Program-made: the position numbers and the translations under genes
Assembly: GCA_040905145.1 (NCBI GenBank)
Contig: JBBDSC010000149.1
Location: forward strand, 1 to 30,208
Direction of reading: 5' to 3'
Origin: DATGMS01 sp040905145
Lineage (GTDB): Bacteria > Bacteroidota > Bacteroidia > Cytophagales > Cyclobacteriaceae
DNA: 30,208 nt
Shown: one piece after another, positions 8,616 to 17,314 of the stretch
Layout: each line of letters starts with the position of its first letter
Numbering within the stretch: position 1 is the stretch's first letter
Notes under the pieces: generated by a model
The model's database searches: none
Told to the model about the DNA's origin: nothing
What the model saw: the letters and a program-made list of their open reading frames with translations, nothing else

Positions 8616-9282
8616 GTTCGATTCCATACAATAAAATTTTAGTTTCAAGGATGAGCTTGTCCACACCTTCTCTGCTAGTACCGCTATAATAGCCCCTTAT
8701 CCTTCCTTTATCATCAATAAGTATAAACTTATCACTGTGGACAAAATCATCGGGATTACCTTTACCGTCCACTATCGGCAATGCAAACCCACATCGGGCC
8801 AATTCGTATGTCTCTTCTTTTGGTCCGTTCAGGAAAACCCACTTGCCCTTGGTGGCTCCATGATCCTCAGCATATTCTGAGAGAACGGTCGGAGTGTCAT
8901 ATTCGGGATCTATACTGATGGAGAAAATCTGGATTTCATCGTCATTTCTGAAGGCATCCTGTACCCTCTCCATTTCTGTAGACATTACAGGACAGATGCT
9001 GGGACAACTGGTGAAGAAAAAGTCCACAATGGTAATTTTCCCTTCCATGTCTGACCTTCCGGTGATCGTACTATCTTGAGAAACAAAGGAAAATTCAGGA
9101 ATATAATGTTGTTTACCTTCAGGGTAATCACATACTCCAAAAGGATCTTCTACCCCGTTTTCAAAAAAAACAGGAATTTCATATTGGCTTTGGGTAAATC
9201 CTCTAAAAAAGAGGATAATAAGTATGGGTATCATTAAGATACAAACCAAGACCATAAATTTAAGAAGTTTGATTTCTTGCAT
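8587..9282 (-). CDS. SCO1/SenC family copper chaperone
   Basis: This is a 231-residue membrane-anchored protein with a thioredoxin-like fold that in this family delivers copper to the CuA centre of oxidase subunit II, or keeps its cysteines reduced. There is one N-terminal TM helix (about residues 8-27). The metal-binding residues are visible: Cys93 and Cys97 in SCPSICP and His182 in FVHSDKF. The ATG at 9282 was preferred because the upstream TTG at 9327 lies within a terminator hairpin. The gene follows the oxidase subunit IV gene. The tail contains the start of a small overlapping ORF. The family call is firm. Confidence 0.93.
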   Translation of the reverse strand: MQEIKLLKFMVLVCILMIPILIILFFRGFTQSQYEIPVFFENGVEDPFGVCDYPEGKQHYIPEFSFVSQDSTITGRSDMEGKITIVDFFFTSCPSICPVMSTEMERVQDAFRNDDEIQIFSISIDPEYDTPTVLSEYAEDHGATKGKWVFLNGPKEETYELARCGFALPIVDGKGNPDDFVHSDKFILIDDKGRIRGYYSGTSREGVDKLILETKILLYGIEHDKSYHTPG

Positions 9283-9298
9283 ATTCAAACATATAAAC

Positions 9299-9334
9299 AA
9301 AAAAGCAGGTTGAAGATTCCTCCCCAACCTACTT
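9299..9334 (-). terminator. Terminator-like hairpin inside the respiratory cluster
   Basis: On the minus strand, AAGTAGGTTG and CAACCTGCTT pair over 10 bp with one wobble around a 12-nt loop, and the stem runs into a six-U tract. It lies between the subunit IV stop (9355) and the SCO1 ATG (9282). It should end or reduce transcription of the act-cox operon before the assembly genes, acting as a full terminator or as an attenuator that lowers SCO1 and DUF420 levels relative to the structural subunits. Confidence 0.78.
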
Positions 9335-9354
9335 TAGCTACTAATTTATTATTT

Positions 9355-9684
9355 TTACCATCTCATCTGGAAGATCTCAATTCCTTCTTTCAATAAGGCC
9401 GCGATCAACCAGACAAGGAATATCAAGGGCAAATAGATGGACCAAAACAAAACTTTCGACTCATCTTTCAAGTGCATAAATTCCATCATGATGTAAGCTG
9501 CTTTCACCAGCGTCAGCCCAATAAAAATCGCATATAATAGTATTCCTCTTGACATGGTGAAAGCGAAAACGAATTCCACCAAGGTCAAAAACAAAAGGAT
9601 TCCTGCTACTTTCCAAATTCTTTTAATCTTTTCCGTATTACGGGGTTTTACTTCCAAGGCACGATTATCTTCCTGTAATGACAT
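9355..9684 (-). CDS. Cytochrome c oxidase subunit IV family protein
   Basis: This 109-residue inner-membrane protein has three TM helices (about 24-42, 49-67 and 80-98) after a polar N-terminus. Size, topology and the motif MEFMHLKDESK match the prokaryotic subunit IV/CyoD-like family, which stabilises the heme-copper oxidase. It follows the two subunit III genes with a 19-nt gap and is the last structural subunit before a terminator. Small proteins of this type diverge strongly, but the context makes the call secure. Confidence 0.87.
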   Translation of the reverse strand: MSLQEDNRALEVKPRNTEKIKRIWKVAGILLFLTLVEFVFAFTMSRGILLYAIFIGLTLVKAAYIMMEFMHLKDESKVLFWSIYLPLIFLVWLIAALLKEGIEIFQMRW

Positions 9685-9703
9685 ATTTTTCTGTTTTACG
9701 TGA

Positions 9704-10474
9704 TTAAATTAAGTAGAAGAATGTAAAGACAAACACCCACACCAAATCCACAAAGTGCCAATAAAGTCCTATTTTTTCGACCATTTCATAATGGCCCCTT
9801 TCTTCATAAGTTCCAACAGCTGCTTGATAAAAAGCCATGAACAGCAAAGCTACCCCTATAGTAACGTGGAAACCATGGAATCCTGTAATGAAGAAAAACA
9901 ATTGGGCAAAGGATGCAGGACCATACTCATTGACCAACATGTTTGCACCATAAACTGTTTCAGTCACTAATTCATTTAAATGGTTAATATAGGTCATTAC
10001 ATTGCCTCCATCTGTTCCATGGATAAAGTGTGTCCATTCCCAGGCTTGGCAACTCAAGAAAGTAATTCCTCCCAATAAGGTCCATAGCAACCATTTCACT
10101 ACATCATTTCTATCATTTCTATGACCCGCCTCTACGGCCAATACCATGGTAACAGAGCTCATGATCAAAATAAAAGTCATAAGTGCTACAAATACCAATG
10201 GCAAATGAACTCCGTGAAGGAAAGGAAATGCTTCAAAAATCATTTCCGGAATAGGCCAATACTCATTGGAACCGACAAATTCTTCACTGGTCCCCTGGTA
10301 CGCAGGATAACTGAACCGTATGGCCCCATAGGTAATCAGGAATGCGGCAAAAGTAAAGATGTCGGAAAGAAGAAAAAACCACATCATTAACTTTCCATAG
10401 CTGGCTTTTAGTGGTTCATTTCCACCACCCCATATTCCTCTTTTGGAGTTGATTTCAATTGCAGTCGATGACAT
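9704..10474 (-). CDS. Heme-copper oxidase subunit III (longer copy)
   Basis: This 256-residue protein is a subunit III of the terminal oxidase, a membrane subunit that supports proton uptake and enzyme stability and has no redox centre. Family signatures are KLMMWFFLLSDIFTF near the N-terminus, FITGFHGFHVTIG in the fourth quarter, and EKIGLYWHFVDLVWVFVF at the C-terminus, with several TM helices between. A polar insert (about residues 150-185) makes it longer than the neighbouring subunit III. The gap to that gene is 25 nt. Both copies are probably needed in one complex, or they may have divided roles; the sequence does not say which. Confidence 0.92.
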   Translation of the reverse strand: MSSTAIEINSKRGIWGGGNEPLKASYGKLMMWFFLLSDIFTFAAFLITYGAIRFSYPAYQGTSEEFVGSNEYWPIPEMIFEAFPFLHGVHLPLVFVALMTFILIMSSVTMVLAVEAGHRNDRNDVVKWLLWTLLGGITFLSCQAWEWTHFIHGTDGGNVMTYINHLNELVTETVYGANMLVNEYGPASFAQLFFFITGFHGFHVTIGVALLFMAFYQAAVGTYEERGHYEMVEKIGLYWHFVDLVWVFVFTFFYLI

Positions 10475-10499
10475 ATTCTAGTGTTTAACTTTTATAATT

Positions 10500-11081
10500 T
10501 CAATTATTAAATAGCAAAAACATAAATAAATACAACCATAACCCTCCTAAAAAGTGCCAATAGGTTGCGCACATATCTATACTGACCAATCTTTTAGAAT
10601 GGATCTTAAACCTGAAAGACGAAATTAATACAATAATTAGAAAAATCACACCACTAATTAAGTGCATTGCATGTAAGCCAGTCAAAACATATAAAAAGGA
10701 GCCTGCAGGATTACCCACGAAATACACATCCATGTCCACTAAAGCTACCCAACTATACCACTGGCCAATTAAAAACGCTATGCCAAGGATTGCCGCAATA
10801 CTTAAAGCAATTTTCAAATTGTCCAATTGGTCTTTTTTTGCAGATAAATACGCCCAATGCATAAATACACTGCTCAAAATGATAATTCCGGATGTAAACC
10901 AGAATATCCCTGGAAGATCAAACTCCAGCCAGTTCCCTTCGGATTGCCGGACGATAAATGCGCTGGTCAAGCCTGCAAACACCATGATAACGCTCACAAT
11001 AAACAGCCACATTGCAAACTTTTTAGGATGCATGGATATGGGCTGTTCCACTTCTTCGGTATAGGCTAATTTTTGTCCCAT
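10500..11081 (-). CDS. Heme-copper oxidase subunit III (shorter copy)
   Basis: This 193-residue protein has about five TM helices, as expected for the short subunit III type. Visible signatures are HPKKFAMWLFIVS, TGLHAMHLISG and ATYWHFLGGLWLYLF at the C-terminus. Its ATG overlaps the ctaB stop in a TAATG arrangement, suggesting translational coupling to the heme O synthase. It is a distinct paralog of the next gene, differing in N-terminus and length, and not a recent duplicate. Confidence 0.92.
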   Translation of the reverse strand: MGQKLAYTEEVEQPISMHPKKFAMWLFIVSVIMVFAGLTSAFIVRQSEGNWLEFDLPGIFWFTSGIIILSSVFMHWAYLSAKKDQLDNLKIALSIAAILGIAFLIGQWYSWVALVDMDVYFVGNPAGSFLYVLTGLHAMHLISGVIFLIIVLISSFRFKIHSKRLVSIDMCATYWHFLGGLWLYLFMFLLFNN

Positions 11082-11986
11082 TAAGCAATTTTATCTAATA
11101 AATAAGTAATTTGTACAATAGGTAAATATAGAAACGAGCCAAACATGATTCTTAAAGCTGAGGTCCTGGATCCATCCTTCATCAAGGAAAAGGTTTGTGC
11201 CAGAAATAAAACACCACAAATAGTGGCCACAATTCCCGAATTCAATCCTGTCAAGCCAAAATAAGTAGGCAATAACCCTAAAGGAAGTAAGAAAAGTGTA
11301 TAAATCATGATCTGTATAGCCGTATTAAGGTCTTTCTTCCCTCCACAGGGCAACAATTTAAAACCTGCTTTCTTATAATCTTCGTCACTCACCCAGGCAA
11401 TGGCCCAAAAATGGGGGAACTGCCAGATAAACTGAATCCCAAAAATAATCAAAGCTTCATGGGAAATAGCCCCAGTGGCAGCAGTCCAGCCCAACAAAGG
11501 AGGCAGTGCTCCTGGTATAGCCCCTACAAATACCGCGATAGGGCCCACCTTTTTAAGCGGGGTATAAACTAATGCGTACAGGATCATACTTAGGACAGCC
11601 AGCCAAGTAGTAAGAGGATTGGTAAATATCCATAAGAGGGTAATCCCTAAAACCGCTATAGTAAAAGTAAACCAATATGCTTCAGTAAGGGAGATAGAAT
11701 GGGTAGGAAGGGGTCTGTTTTGTGTCCTTTTCATCAATTTATCCACATCCCTTTCCCATATTTCATTGGCAGCACAAGAAGCTCCGCTGATCAAAAACCC
11801 GCCGAGCAAAAGACCAAAGAATGAATCCCAAGAGAACATCACCCCAGAATCCCCCAAAATAAACCCAAAAACAGCAGAAAAAGTCACCACTGCAGATAAC
11901 CTGAATTTTATCAATTCATAATAAGCCCTAATCCTGATGAGAATGGACTCGCTGTAAGATTTTTCTGATATATTAACCGTACGCAT
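11081..11986 (-). CDS. ctaB: Protoheme IX farnesyltransferase (heme O synthase)
   Basis: This 301-residue polytopic membrane enzyme attaches a farnesyl group to heme B to make heme O, the precursor of heme A. It belongs to the UbiA prenyltransferase superfamily. The first prenyl-diphosphate-binding motif is NEIWERDVDKLMKRTQNRP (Asn74 onward). It has Glu at the second and fifth positions where Asp is common, a conservative change that keeps acidity. A second acidic motif is SDEDYKKAGFKLLPC. About eight to nine TM helices are evident. It overlaps ctaA upstream and the short subunit III downstream by one base each (TAATG). The product feeds the neighbouring heme A synthase. Confidence 0.95.
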   Translation of the reverse strand: MRTVNISEKSYSESILIRIRAYYELIKFRLSAVVTFSAVFGFILGDSGVMFSWDSFFGLLLGGFLISGASCAANEIWERDVDKLMKRTQNRPLPTHSISLTEAYWFTFTIAVLGITLLWIFTNPLTTWLAVLSMILYALVYTPLKKVGPIAVFVGAIPGALPPLLGWTAATGAISHEALIIFGIQFIWQFPHFWAIAWVSDEDYKKAGFKLLPCGGKKDLNTAIQIMIYTLFLLPLGLLPTYFGLTGLNSGIVATICGVLFLAQTFSLMKDGSRTSALRIMFGSFLYLPIVQITYLLDKIA

Positions 11987-13065
11987 TAATTAAAACTATT
12001 TAAGCTGATCTTTTTTTGATCGTTCAATTGAAGTAAAACAACAAACTGGACTCCTATAATCAAGGATCCCAACAGGAGGTGAATAGGTTGTAGGAAAGCC
12101 GGTATTCCAAAGTAAGACATGGCCATCCCGGATACTATTTCCAAGAGAATAAATAACATCAGCATTTGGGACCACCTGAAAACACTGGCATTCCGGTATG
12201 AGTACTTGTATATTTTATAAATGAATAGAATATGAATAGCCAATAATACAATCGAATAAGAACGGTGAACCAAGAAATAATTCCCAAGATGATCAACCCA
12301 CTCTGATCTAAACAGGTACCCAAACCGGGCCGCCACAAGATCAATTTGTTCCCTAACCTGAGTTCCCAACACTACCTGTACATTTGTCAACACAAAGGCG
12401 ATTACCAATATTACATACAAACTGACGGCATTCTCCGTTTTGGACCGAATGCTATAAGCCAATTTATAGGACCGGTAATGAACATATAACAATAGGCAGA
12501 CCAGTAACAAAGCCAGGAACATATGGATCGTAATCATCCAATGAAGTAAATTGGTGGAAACTACTATGGATCCTATCCAGCCCTGAAATATCACCAAGAT
12601 GATATTGAAGAGAGACAGGATGACAATAGTCTTTTCCAAATTCCACAATCGTAGCGAATAGAGGAAAGTAGCTATTATCAATATCCCAATGGTTGCTCCC
12701 AGCAGCCGGTTAATATATTCAATCCAGGTCTTGGTAGCATTAAATTCCTCTTCTACAAGGATGGATTTGTCATTTTTAATTTCCTCGGCCGTTTTATCAA
12801 AACCCAAAGCTTGAAGCATTTCAACAAACCGCTCATTCTTTGCTACCCGCTTCTCCAAATATATCTCTTGATAATCCTCTGGGAGTTGATCCACACTTGT
12901 AGGTGGTACCCAGCTCCCAAAGCATTTAGGCCAATCGGGACATCCCATACCGGAGCCCGTACTACGGACTACCCCTCCAACCAAAATCAAGACGTAAACA
13001 GCTATCACAGTAATTAAACTTACTTTACGAAAGCTGCCAATATTTTTAAGATCCCTTAGGTTCAT
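11986..13065 (-). CDS. ctaA: Heme A synthase (COX15/CtaA family)
   Basis: This 359-residue membrane protein oxidises heme O to heme A for subunit I of the adjacent oxidase. The expected eight-TM layout is present, with the Cys pair of the first extracytoplasmic loop (Cys42 and Cys48 in GCPDWPKC), EYINRLLGATIG, HWMITIHMF, QVVLGTQVREQ, and histidines in HRSYSIVLLAIH and QPIHLLLG that fit heme ligands. The start overlaps the last 20 nt of coxA, and the stop overlaps the ctaB start (TAATG). Length is typical for Bacteroidota. Confidence 0.94.
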   Translation of the reverse strand: MNLRDLKNIGSFRKVSLITVIAVYVLILVGGVVRSTGSGMGCPDWPKCFGSWVPPTSVDQLPEDYQEIYLEKRVAKNERFVEMLQALGFDKTAEEIKNDKSILVEEEFNATKTWIEYINRLLGATIGILIIATFLYSLRLWNLEKTIVILSLFNIILVIFQGWIGSIVVSTNLLHWMITIHMFLALLLVCLLLYVHYRSYKLAYSIRSKTENAVSLYVILVIAFVLTNVQVVLGTQVREQIDLVAARFGYLFRSEWVDHLGNYFLVHRSYSIVLLAIHILFIYKIYKYSYRNASVFRWSQMLMLFILLEIVSGMAMSYFGIPAFLQPIHLLLGSLIIGVQFVVLLQLNDQKKISLNSFN

Positions 13066-14935
13066 CGGTTATCATTACTTCGCCCTCCTCAGCCATTATT
13101 TCCTTTTCCACTCTCACCAATTCTTTTTCATGGGGAAGATTGGATTCGGGCGTAGTGGACAATGGGACAGTTTGAGGAATAAAATCTTCCTTAGATCCTG
13201 GTTTGGAATAATCGTAAGGCCATCTGTAAACTAATGGTATATCTCCCGGCCAGTTGCCATGTCCTGGCTTAATTGGTGTTGTCCACTCCAAGGTATTGGA
13301 CCTCCATGGATTTTGATTTGCTCTTCTTCCCCTATACATACTGTAAAAGAAGTTGAACAAAAAGATGAATTGGGCCGCAAAAGTAACTATAGCCGCTACA
13401 GATACAAACATGTTCAAATCGGTATACTTATCCGTGAAGTCAAAAGTTGTAAAACTATAATACCTTCTCGGAAAACCTGCAATACCAATGTAGTGCATAG
13501 GGAAAAAGACCAGGTAAACACCCACAAAAGTCAGCCAGAAATGAATATAGCCCAGTTTGTTATCCATCATCCTGCCGAACATTTTAGGGAACCAATGATA
13601 GGTACCTGCCAACATCCCAAAGAAAGAAGCTGAACCCATTACCAAATGGAAGTGGGCCACGACGAAATAAGTGTCGTGCAGTTGAATATCTATGGCAGAA
13701 TTACCCAAAAATATACCGGTTAATCCCCCGGAGATAAAGAAGGAAACCATTCCAATTGAAAACAACATCGCCGGGGTAAAGATCAGGTTACCTCTCCACA
13801 AGGTGGTCAGATAGTTAAACACTTTAACGGCAGAAGGAACAGCGATAATCAGCGTAAGGAACATAAAGATCGATCCCAGAAAAGGGTTCATCCCTGACAC
13901 GAACATGTGGTGTGCCCATACCACGAAAGAAAGAATGGTAATGCCCAACAAAGATATAATCATAGCTTTGTAACCAAAGATAGGCTTTCTTGAGTTGGTG
14001 GCGATGATTTCGGAAGTAATTCCCAAAGCTGGTAATATTACAATATATACCTCAGGGTGTCCCAGGAACCAAAACAAATGCTGGTATAATACCGCACTGC
14101 CCCCTGTATGAGAAAGGGCTTCCCCCCCAATATAGATATCGGAAAGGTAAAAACTCGTCCCAAAGCTCCTATCAAATACCAATAATAAAGCGGCAGCAAA
14201 CAATACAGGAAAAGCCAGTAAACCAACAACTGCAGTTAAAAAAAGAGCCCAAATGGTTAATGGAAGCCTGGAGAAAGACATCCCTTTTGTTCTTAAGTTA
14301 ATAACCGTGGTGATATAATTGATACCGGCCATCAACTGGGAGGCAATAAAAAACGTCATGGAAACCAACCACAGGGTCATTCCCATTCCTGAACCTGGAA
14401 TGGCTTGTTCCAGAGCAGAAAGGGGGGGATAAACCGTCCAGCCTCCCATGGCAGGACCTCTCTCTAGGAAGAGGGAAAGGAACATGATCACACCGGAAAT
14501 AAAGAAAAAATGATAGGAAAGCATGTTCAAAAATCCCGATGCCATGTCCCTGGCACCAATTTGAAGTGGGATCAGGAAATTGGCGAACGTACCACTTAGC
14601 CCCGCTGTCAGTACAAAGAAAACCATAATGGTACCATGCATGGTTACCAAGGCCAAATAGAAATTTGAATCCAATTCCCCAACTTCATTGATCCAGCCAC
14701 CCAATATTGGTCTCAGAAAGGACATATCCATATCAGGAAAACCCAACTGCAACCTAAACAAAACAGAAAGGAGGCCCCCAATAATTGCCCAAAACATTCC
14801 AGAAACCAAATATTGCTTAGCGATCATCTTGTGATCCGTAGAGAAAATATATTTGGTTATAAAGTTGCCTGAATGCTCATGATCATGTTCATCATGCGTA
14901 TCTGCACCGGGTGTTGACATTTTAGCTATTGCCAT
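13046..14935 (-). CDS. coxA: Cytochrome c oxidase subunit I (A1 type)
   Basis: This 629-residue catalytic subunit reduces O2 at the heme a3-CuB centre and pumps protons. Ligands are visible: His100 and His430 for heme a, His428 for heme a3 (AHFH), and CuB ligands His293, His342 and His343. His293 sits in GHPEVY, whose Tyr297 is the probable cross-linked residue and whose Glu295 ends the D channel. Asp130 in IGARDM fits the D-channel entrance, so this is an A1-type enzyme. About twelve TM helices are present. The N-terminus is His/Asp-rich (THDEHDHEH, residues 13-21), which is not catalytic. The start is 21 nt after the coxB stop; an ATG five codons later is an alternative. The call is firm. 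Confidence 0.97.
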   Translation of the reverse strand: MAIAKMSTPGADTHDEHDHEHSGNFITKYIFSTDHKMIAKQYLVSGMFWAIIGGLLSVLFRLQLGFPDMDMSFLRPILGGWINEVGELDSNFYLALVTMHGTIMVFFVLTAGLSGTFANFLIPLQIGARDMASGFLNMLSYHFFFISGVIMFLSLFLERGPAMGGWTVYPPLSALEQAIPGSGMGMTLWLVSMTFFIASQLMAGINYITTVINLRTKGMSFSRLPLTIWALFLTAVVGLLAFPVLFAAALLLVFDRSFGTSFYLSDIYIGGEALSHTGGSAVLYQHLFWFLGHPEVYIVILPALGITSEIIATNSRKPIFGYKAMIISLLGITILSFVVWAHHMFVSGMNPFLGSIFMFLTLIIAVPSAVKVFNYLTTLWRGNLIFTPAMLFSIGMVSFFISGGLTGIFLGNSAIDIQLHDTYFVVAHFHLVMGSASFFGMLAGTYHWFPKMFGRMMDNKLGYIHFWLTFVGVYLVFFPMHYIGIAGFPRRYYSFTTFDFTDKYTDLNMFVSVAAIVTFAAQFIFLFNFFYSMYRGRRANQNPWRSNTLEWTTPIKPGHGNWPGDIPLVYRWPYDYSKPGSKEDFIPQTVPLSTTPESNLPHEKELVRVEKEIMAEEGEVMITDEPKGS

Positions 14936-14956
14936 AATATTATTAATTATATCTTA

Positions 14957-15994
14957 TTATTTATTCCTTTCCTCGATCTGAATTGCTGCTAATTCCTTCA
15001 AATCATCAGGAAGATCAGCTATCAAATCCGGATCCTGCTCTATAAAAGTAGGTTGCTCAGCCATCCACTTTTGGTATTCAGCTGGTTCCAATACCGTGAC
15101 AATTTTCCGCATAGAGAAATGCCCGCTACCACACAATTCGGTACAAGCTAACTCATATTCAAACTCTTCATCCCCCAATTCTTCTCTCATTTCGGCAGTG
15201 GTTTTAGTGGGTACAAACCAAAATCTTGTGGGCATTCCCGGTACGGCATCCATCTTCAATCTCATGTGGGGAACATATACCGAATGAAGTACATCACGGG
15301 CCCTGATTTTGAACAAAACAGGTTCTCCTTTGGGGATCACCACATTTTGTGCCCCAAAATCATCCAATGAATTTTTATCGGAGAAATTAATACCTCTAGA
15401 ATTAGTACCACTGATCAATCTGTAATCGTATTCCCCCAATTGCTGATCCTTACCAGGGTACCTGATTTCCCAAGCAAATTGATATCCCATTATTTCTACC
15501 ACTTGGGCATTTTCGGGAGCCGGGTCTGTAATATCAGACCAAGCCTTCCACCCTGTTACCACTAAAACAGTCAGTACCAAAGCGGGTACCAACGTCCAGA
15601 TCACTTCCAATTTATTATTATCAGGATAATAGGCCGCTCGTTTGTTTTCTTTATACTGATACCTGTAACTGAACCAGAAGAGCAAAATATGGGTAATTAA
15701 AAACACAGCCCCTGTTACTGCCATGGTTATCCAGAACAAACGGTCCGTTACCACTCCATGTTCAGAAGCAATGGGAAGTTGATAATTATCAAATTCTTTG
15801 ATGGAATACCAAAACATCAAGCCTCCCATTCCCACTAAAAAGAGCATGCAGAGAATAGCATTTATTTTGTTACTTCCACTAGCCACTTTTTTGTCAGAAC
15901 CTTTGACTACTGATACCAATGTTTGTATCCGATACACCATCCAAATAATGGAGATCAATAATACAAAACCTATAACAATAAGAAATCCGTACAT
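14957..15994 (-). CDS. coxB: Cytochrome c oxidase subunit II, no cytochrome c domain
   Basis: This 345-residue subunit carries the CuA centre that accepts electrons and passes them to heme a. CuA ligands are His237, Cys284, Cys288, His292 and Met295 (CTELCGSGHFSM). There is an N-terminal TM helix, then two more TM helices (about 83-108 and 130-148) before the periplasmic cupredoxin domain. No CxxCH follows, so this is not a caa3-type subunit II and electrons must come from another cytochrome domain. The ATG at 15994 was chosen because longer N-terminal starts would overlap the actF end at 16020 and look unlike the family. It lies 25 nt after actF, which fits physical pairing of complex III and the oxidase. 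Confidence 0.95.
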   Translation of the reverse strand: MYGFLIVIGFVLLISIIWMVYRIQTLVSVVKGSDKKVASGSNKINAILCMLFLVGMGGLMFWYSIKEFDNYQLPIASEHGVVTDRLFWITMAVTGAVFLITHILLFWFSYRYQYKENKRAAYYPDNNKLEVIWTLVPALVLTVLVVTGWKAWSDITDPAPENAQVVEIMGYQFAWEIRYPGKDQQLGEYDYRLISGTNSRGINFSDKNSLDDFGAQNVVIPKGEPVLFKIRARDVLHSVYVPHMRLKMDAVPGMPTRFWFVPTKTTAEMREELGDEEFEYELACTELCGSGHFSMRKIVTVLEPAEYQKWMAEQPTFIEQDPDLIADLPDDLKELAAIQIEERNK

Positions 15995-16019
15995 AATTTT
16001 ATTCTTTTTCGGATATATA

Positions 16020-17312
16020 TTAAATGTGATGATGATAACTCTCTTCCAACATAGGATGGTTTTTTGGGACCAAATTTTGTTTAGAAAGTCCAGTAAGAAC
16101 AACGAAGCCAACTATCGATGCATATAATATAAGCATGCCTATTTCCATGAACCCAATGCCTCCATTATGTCCCAGTACACCGGGCTGGACCATTAGAAAG
16201 ATATCCATCCAATGTCCAAAGATTATTAAAATACAGATCACCTTTAAAAAGATGGAATGTCTTTTAGAATCCCGCGTCATAAGCACAAAGAATGGCAAAA
16301 CAAAATTGAGGATAAGGTTCAAATAAAAGAACATCCCATAGGTTTCACTGTGGAGCCTTTCAACATAATAAACCGACTCCTCAGGAATATTGGCATAATA
16401 GATCAGTAAAAACTGGGAAAACCACAAGTAAGCCCAGAAAATAGAGAACGCAAAAACATATTTGCCCATGTCATGAACATGGTTTACATTGACCATTTCA
16501 AGATATCCCATTTCCTTCAGCAATATGGTAAGCAACGTCATGGCCGAAAGTCCTGCAACAAACCAGGAAGAAAAAACATACCAGCCAAAAAGTGTCGAAA
16601 ACCAATGGGTGTCTATTGACATCACCCAATCCCAAGAAGCGATAGAAGATGAAACGGCAAAGAAAACCAAAAAGATTGCTGACCATTTTCTAATGCTATA
16701 CCAGTAAGCATTACCACCATGCAAATCTTCTTCCTTAGATAAGCTATTCATCTTTACAAAGAAGAAAATCCAAAACCCAAAGAAAATCACGAACCTTAAA
16801 ATGAAAAAGAAGGGGAAGCTACCTTTTTCCAAGGGCCAGTAGAAATAGGACCCTTTACCATCAATGATAGAATCGTATGTAGCTGGATTGGAGCTGTCAT
16901 AAACATAACTATGGGTCCAATGAAATATATCATGACCTGCGATGAAAAAGGTAATCAATAAAAGGCCCGCCGAAAAAGGAAGCCAGTATCCAAAAGAAAT
17001 AAATACGCGCAGTAAACCAGTGGACCAGCCAGCTTGCGCAGCATATTGAATGGCAAAGAAGAAAACACCAATTATGGCAATTCCCGCAAAATAAACATTA
17101 TTGATCCACAGATTGGCAAAGAACCTTTCCGACCAATGGAATGCGTGTCCACCAGCTTCTCCGGCATGGCCATGGTCACTACCAAACATCGCAAATAGAA
17201 TCCCTATAATGAGCAAAACAGCACCAATAGCCCCAAAAATAAAGATTGACCTTTTCAAAGCTGCCGTAAAGTCAAATTTTTGATCCAAGTTATAGTTTGT
17301 AACGTGCGCCAT
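16020..17312 (-). CDS. actF: Alternative complex III membrane subunit ActF
   Basis: This 430-residue polytopic subunit has about ten TM helices and belongs with ActC in the NrfD/PsrC-like group of quinol-interacting membrane subunits. Recognisable features are a His-rich early loop (GSDHGHAGEAGGHAFHWS, about residues 49-66), many aromatic-rich helices, and a short His-rich C-terminus (YHHHI). It is the last of the six act genes, 2 nt after actE and 25 nt before coxB. In this family ActF lies beside ActC and need not bind the active quinone. The assignment rests on gene order as well as sequence. Confidence 0.92.
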   Translation of the reverse strand: MAHVTNYNLDQKFDFTAALKRSIFIFGAIGAVLLIIGILFAMFGSDHGHAGEAGGHAFHWSERFFANLWINNVYFAGIAIIGVFFFAIQYAAQAGWSTGLLRVFISFGYWLPFSAGLLLITFFIAGHDIFHWTHSYVYDSSNPATYDSIIDGKGSYFYWPLEKGSFPFFFILRFVIFFGFWIFFFVKMNSLSKEEDLHGGNAYWYSIRKWSAIFLVFFAVSSSIASWDWVMSIDTHWFSTLFGWYVFSSWFVAGLSAMTLLTILLKEMGYLEMVNVNHVHDMGKYVFAFSIFWAYLWFSQFLLIYYANIPEESVYYVERLHSETYGMFFYLNLILNFVLPFFVLMTRDSKRHSIFLKVICILIIFGHWMDIFLMVQPGVLGHNGGIGFMEIGMLILYASIVGFVVLTGLSKQNLVPKNHPMLEESYHHHI

Positions 17313-17314
17313 TG

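Noticed and set aside
9283..9327. TTG start for the SCO1 gene at 9327
   Set aside because: It lies inside a terminator-like hairpin; the ATG at 9282 gives the usual short N-terminus before the TM helix.
14413..14431. G7 runs in coxA (near 14422) and actC (near 19080) as slippage sites
   Set aside because: Seven G is within the normal range for essential genes, and there is no reason to expect switching of core respiratory subunits.
14957..15994. caa3-type subunit II with a fused cytochrome c domain
   Set aside because: There is no CxxCH after the CuA domain; the C-terminal tail is short and acidic.
15995..16111. Longer subunit II start with 39 extra residues
   Set aside because: It would overlap the actF end by about 90 nt, and the extra residues do not look like a subunit II N-terminus.
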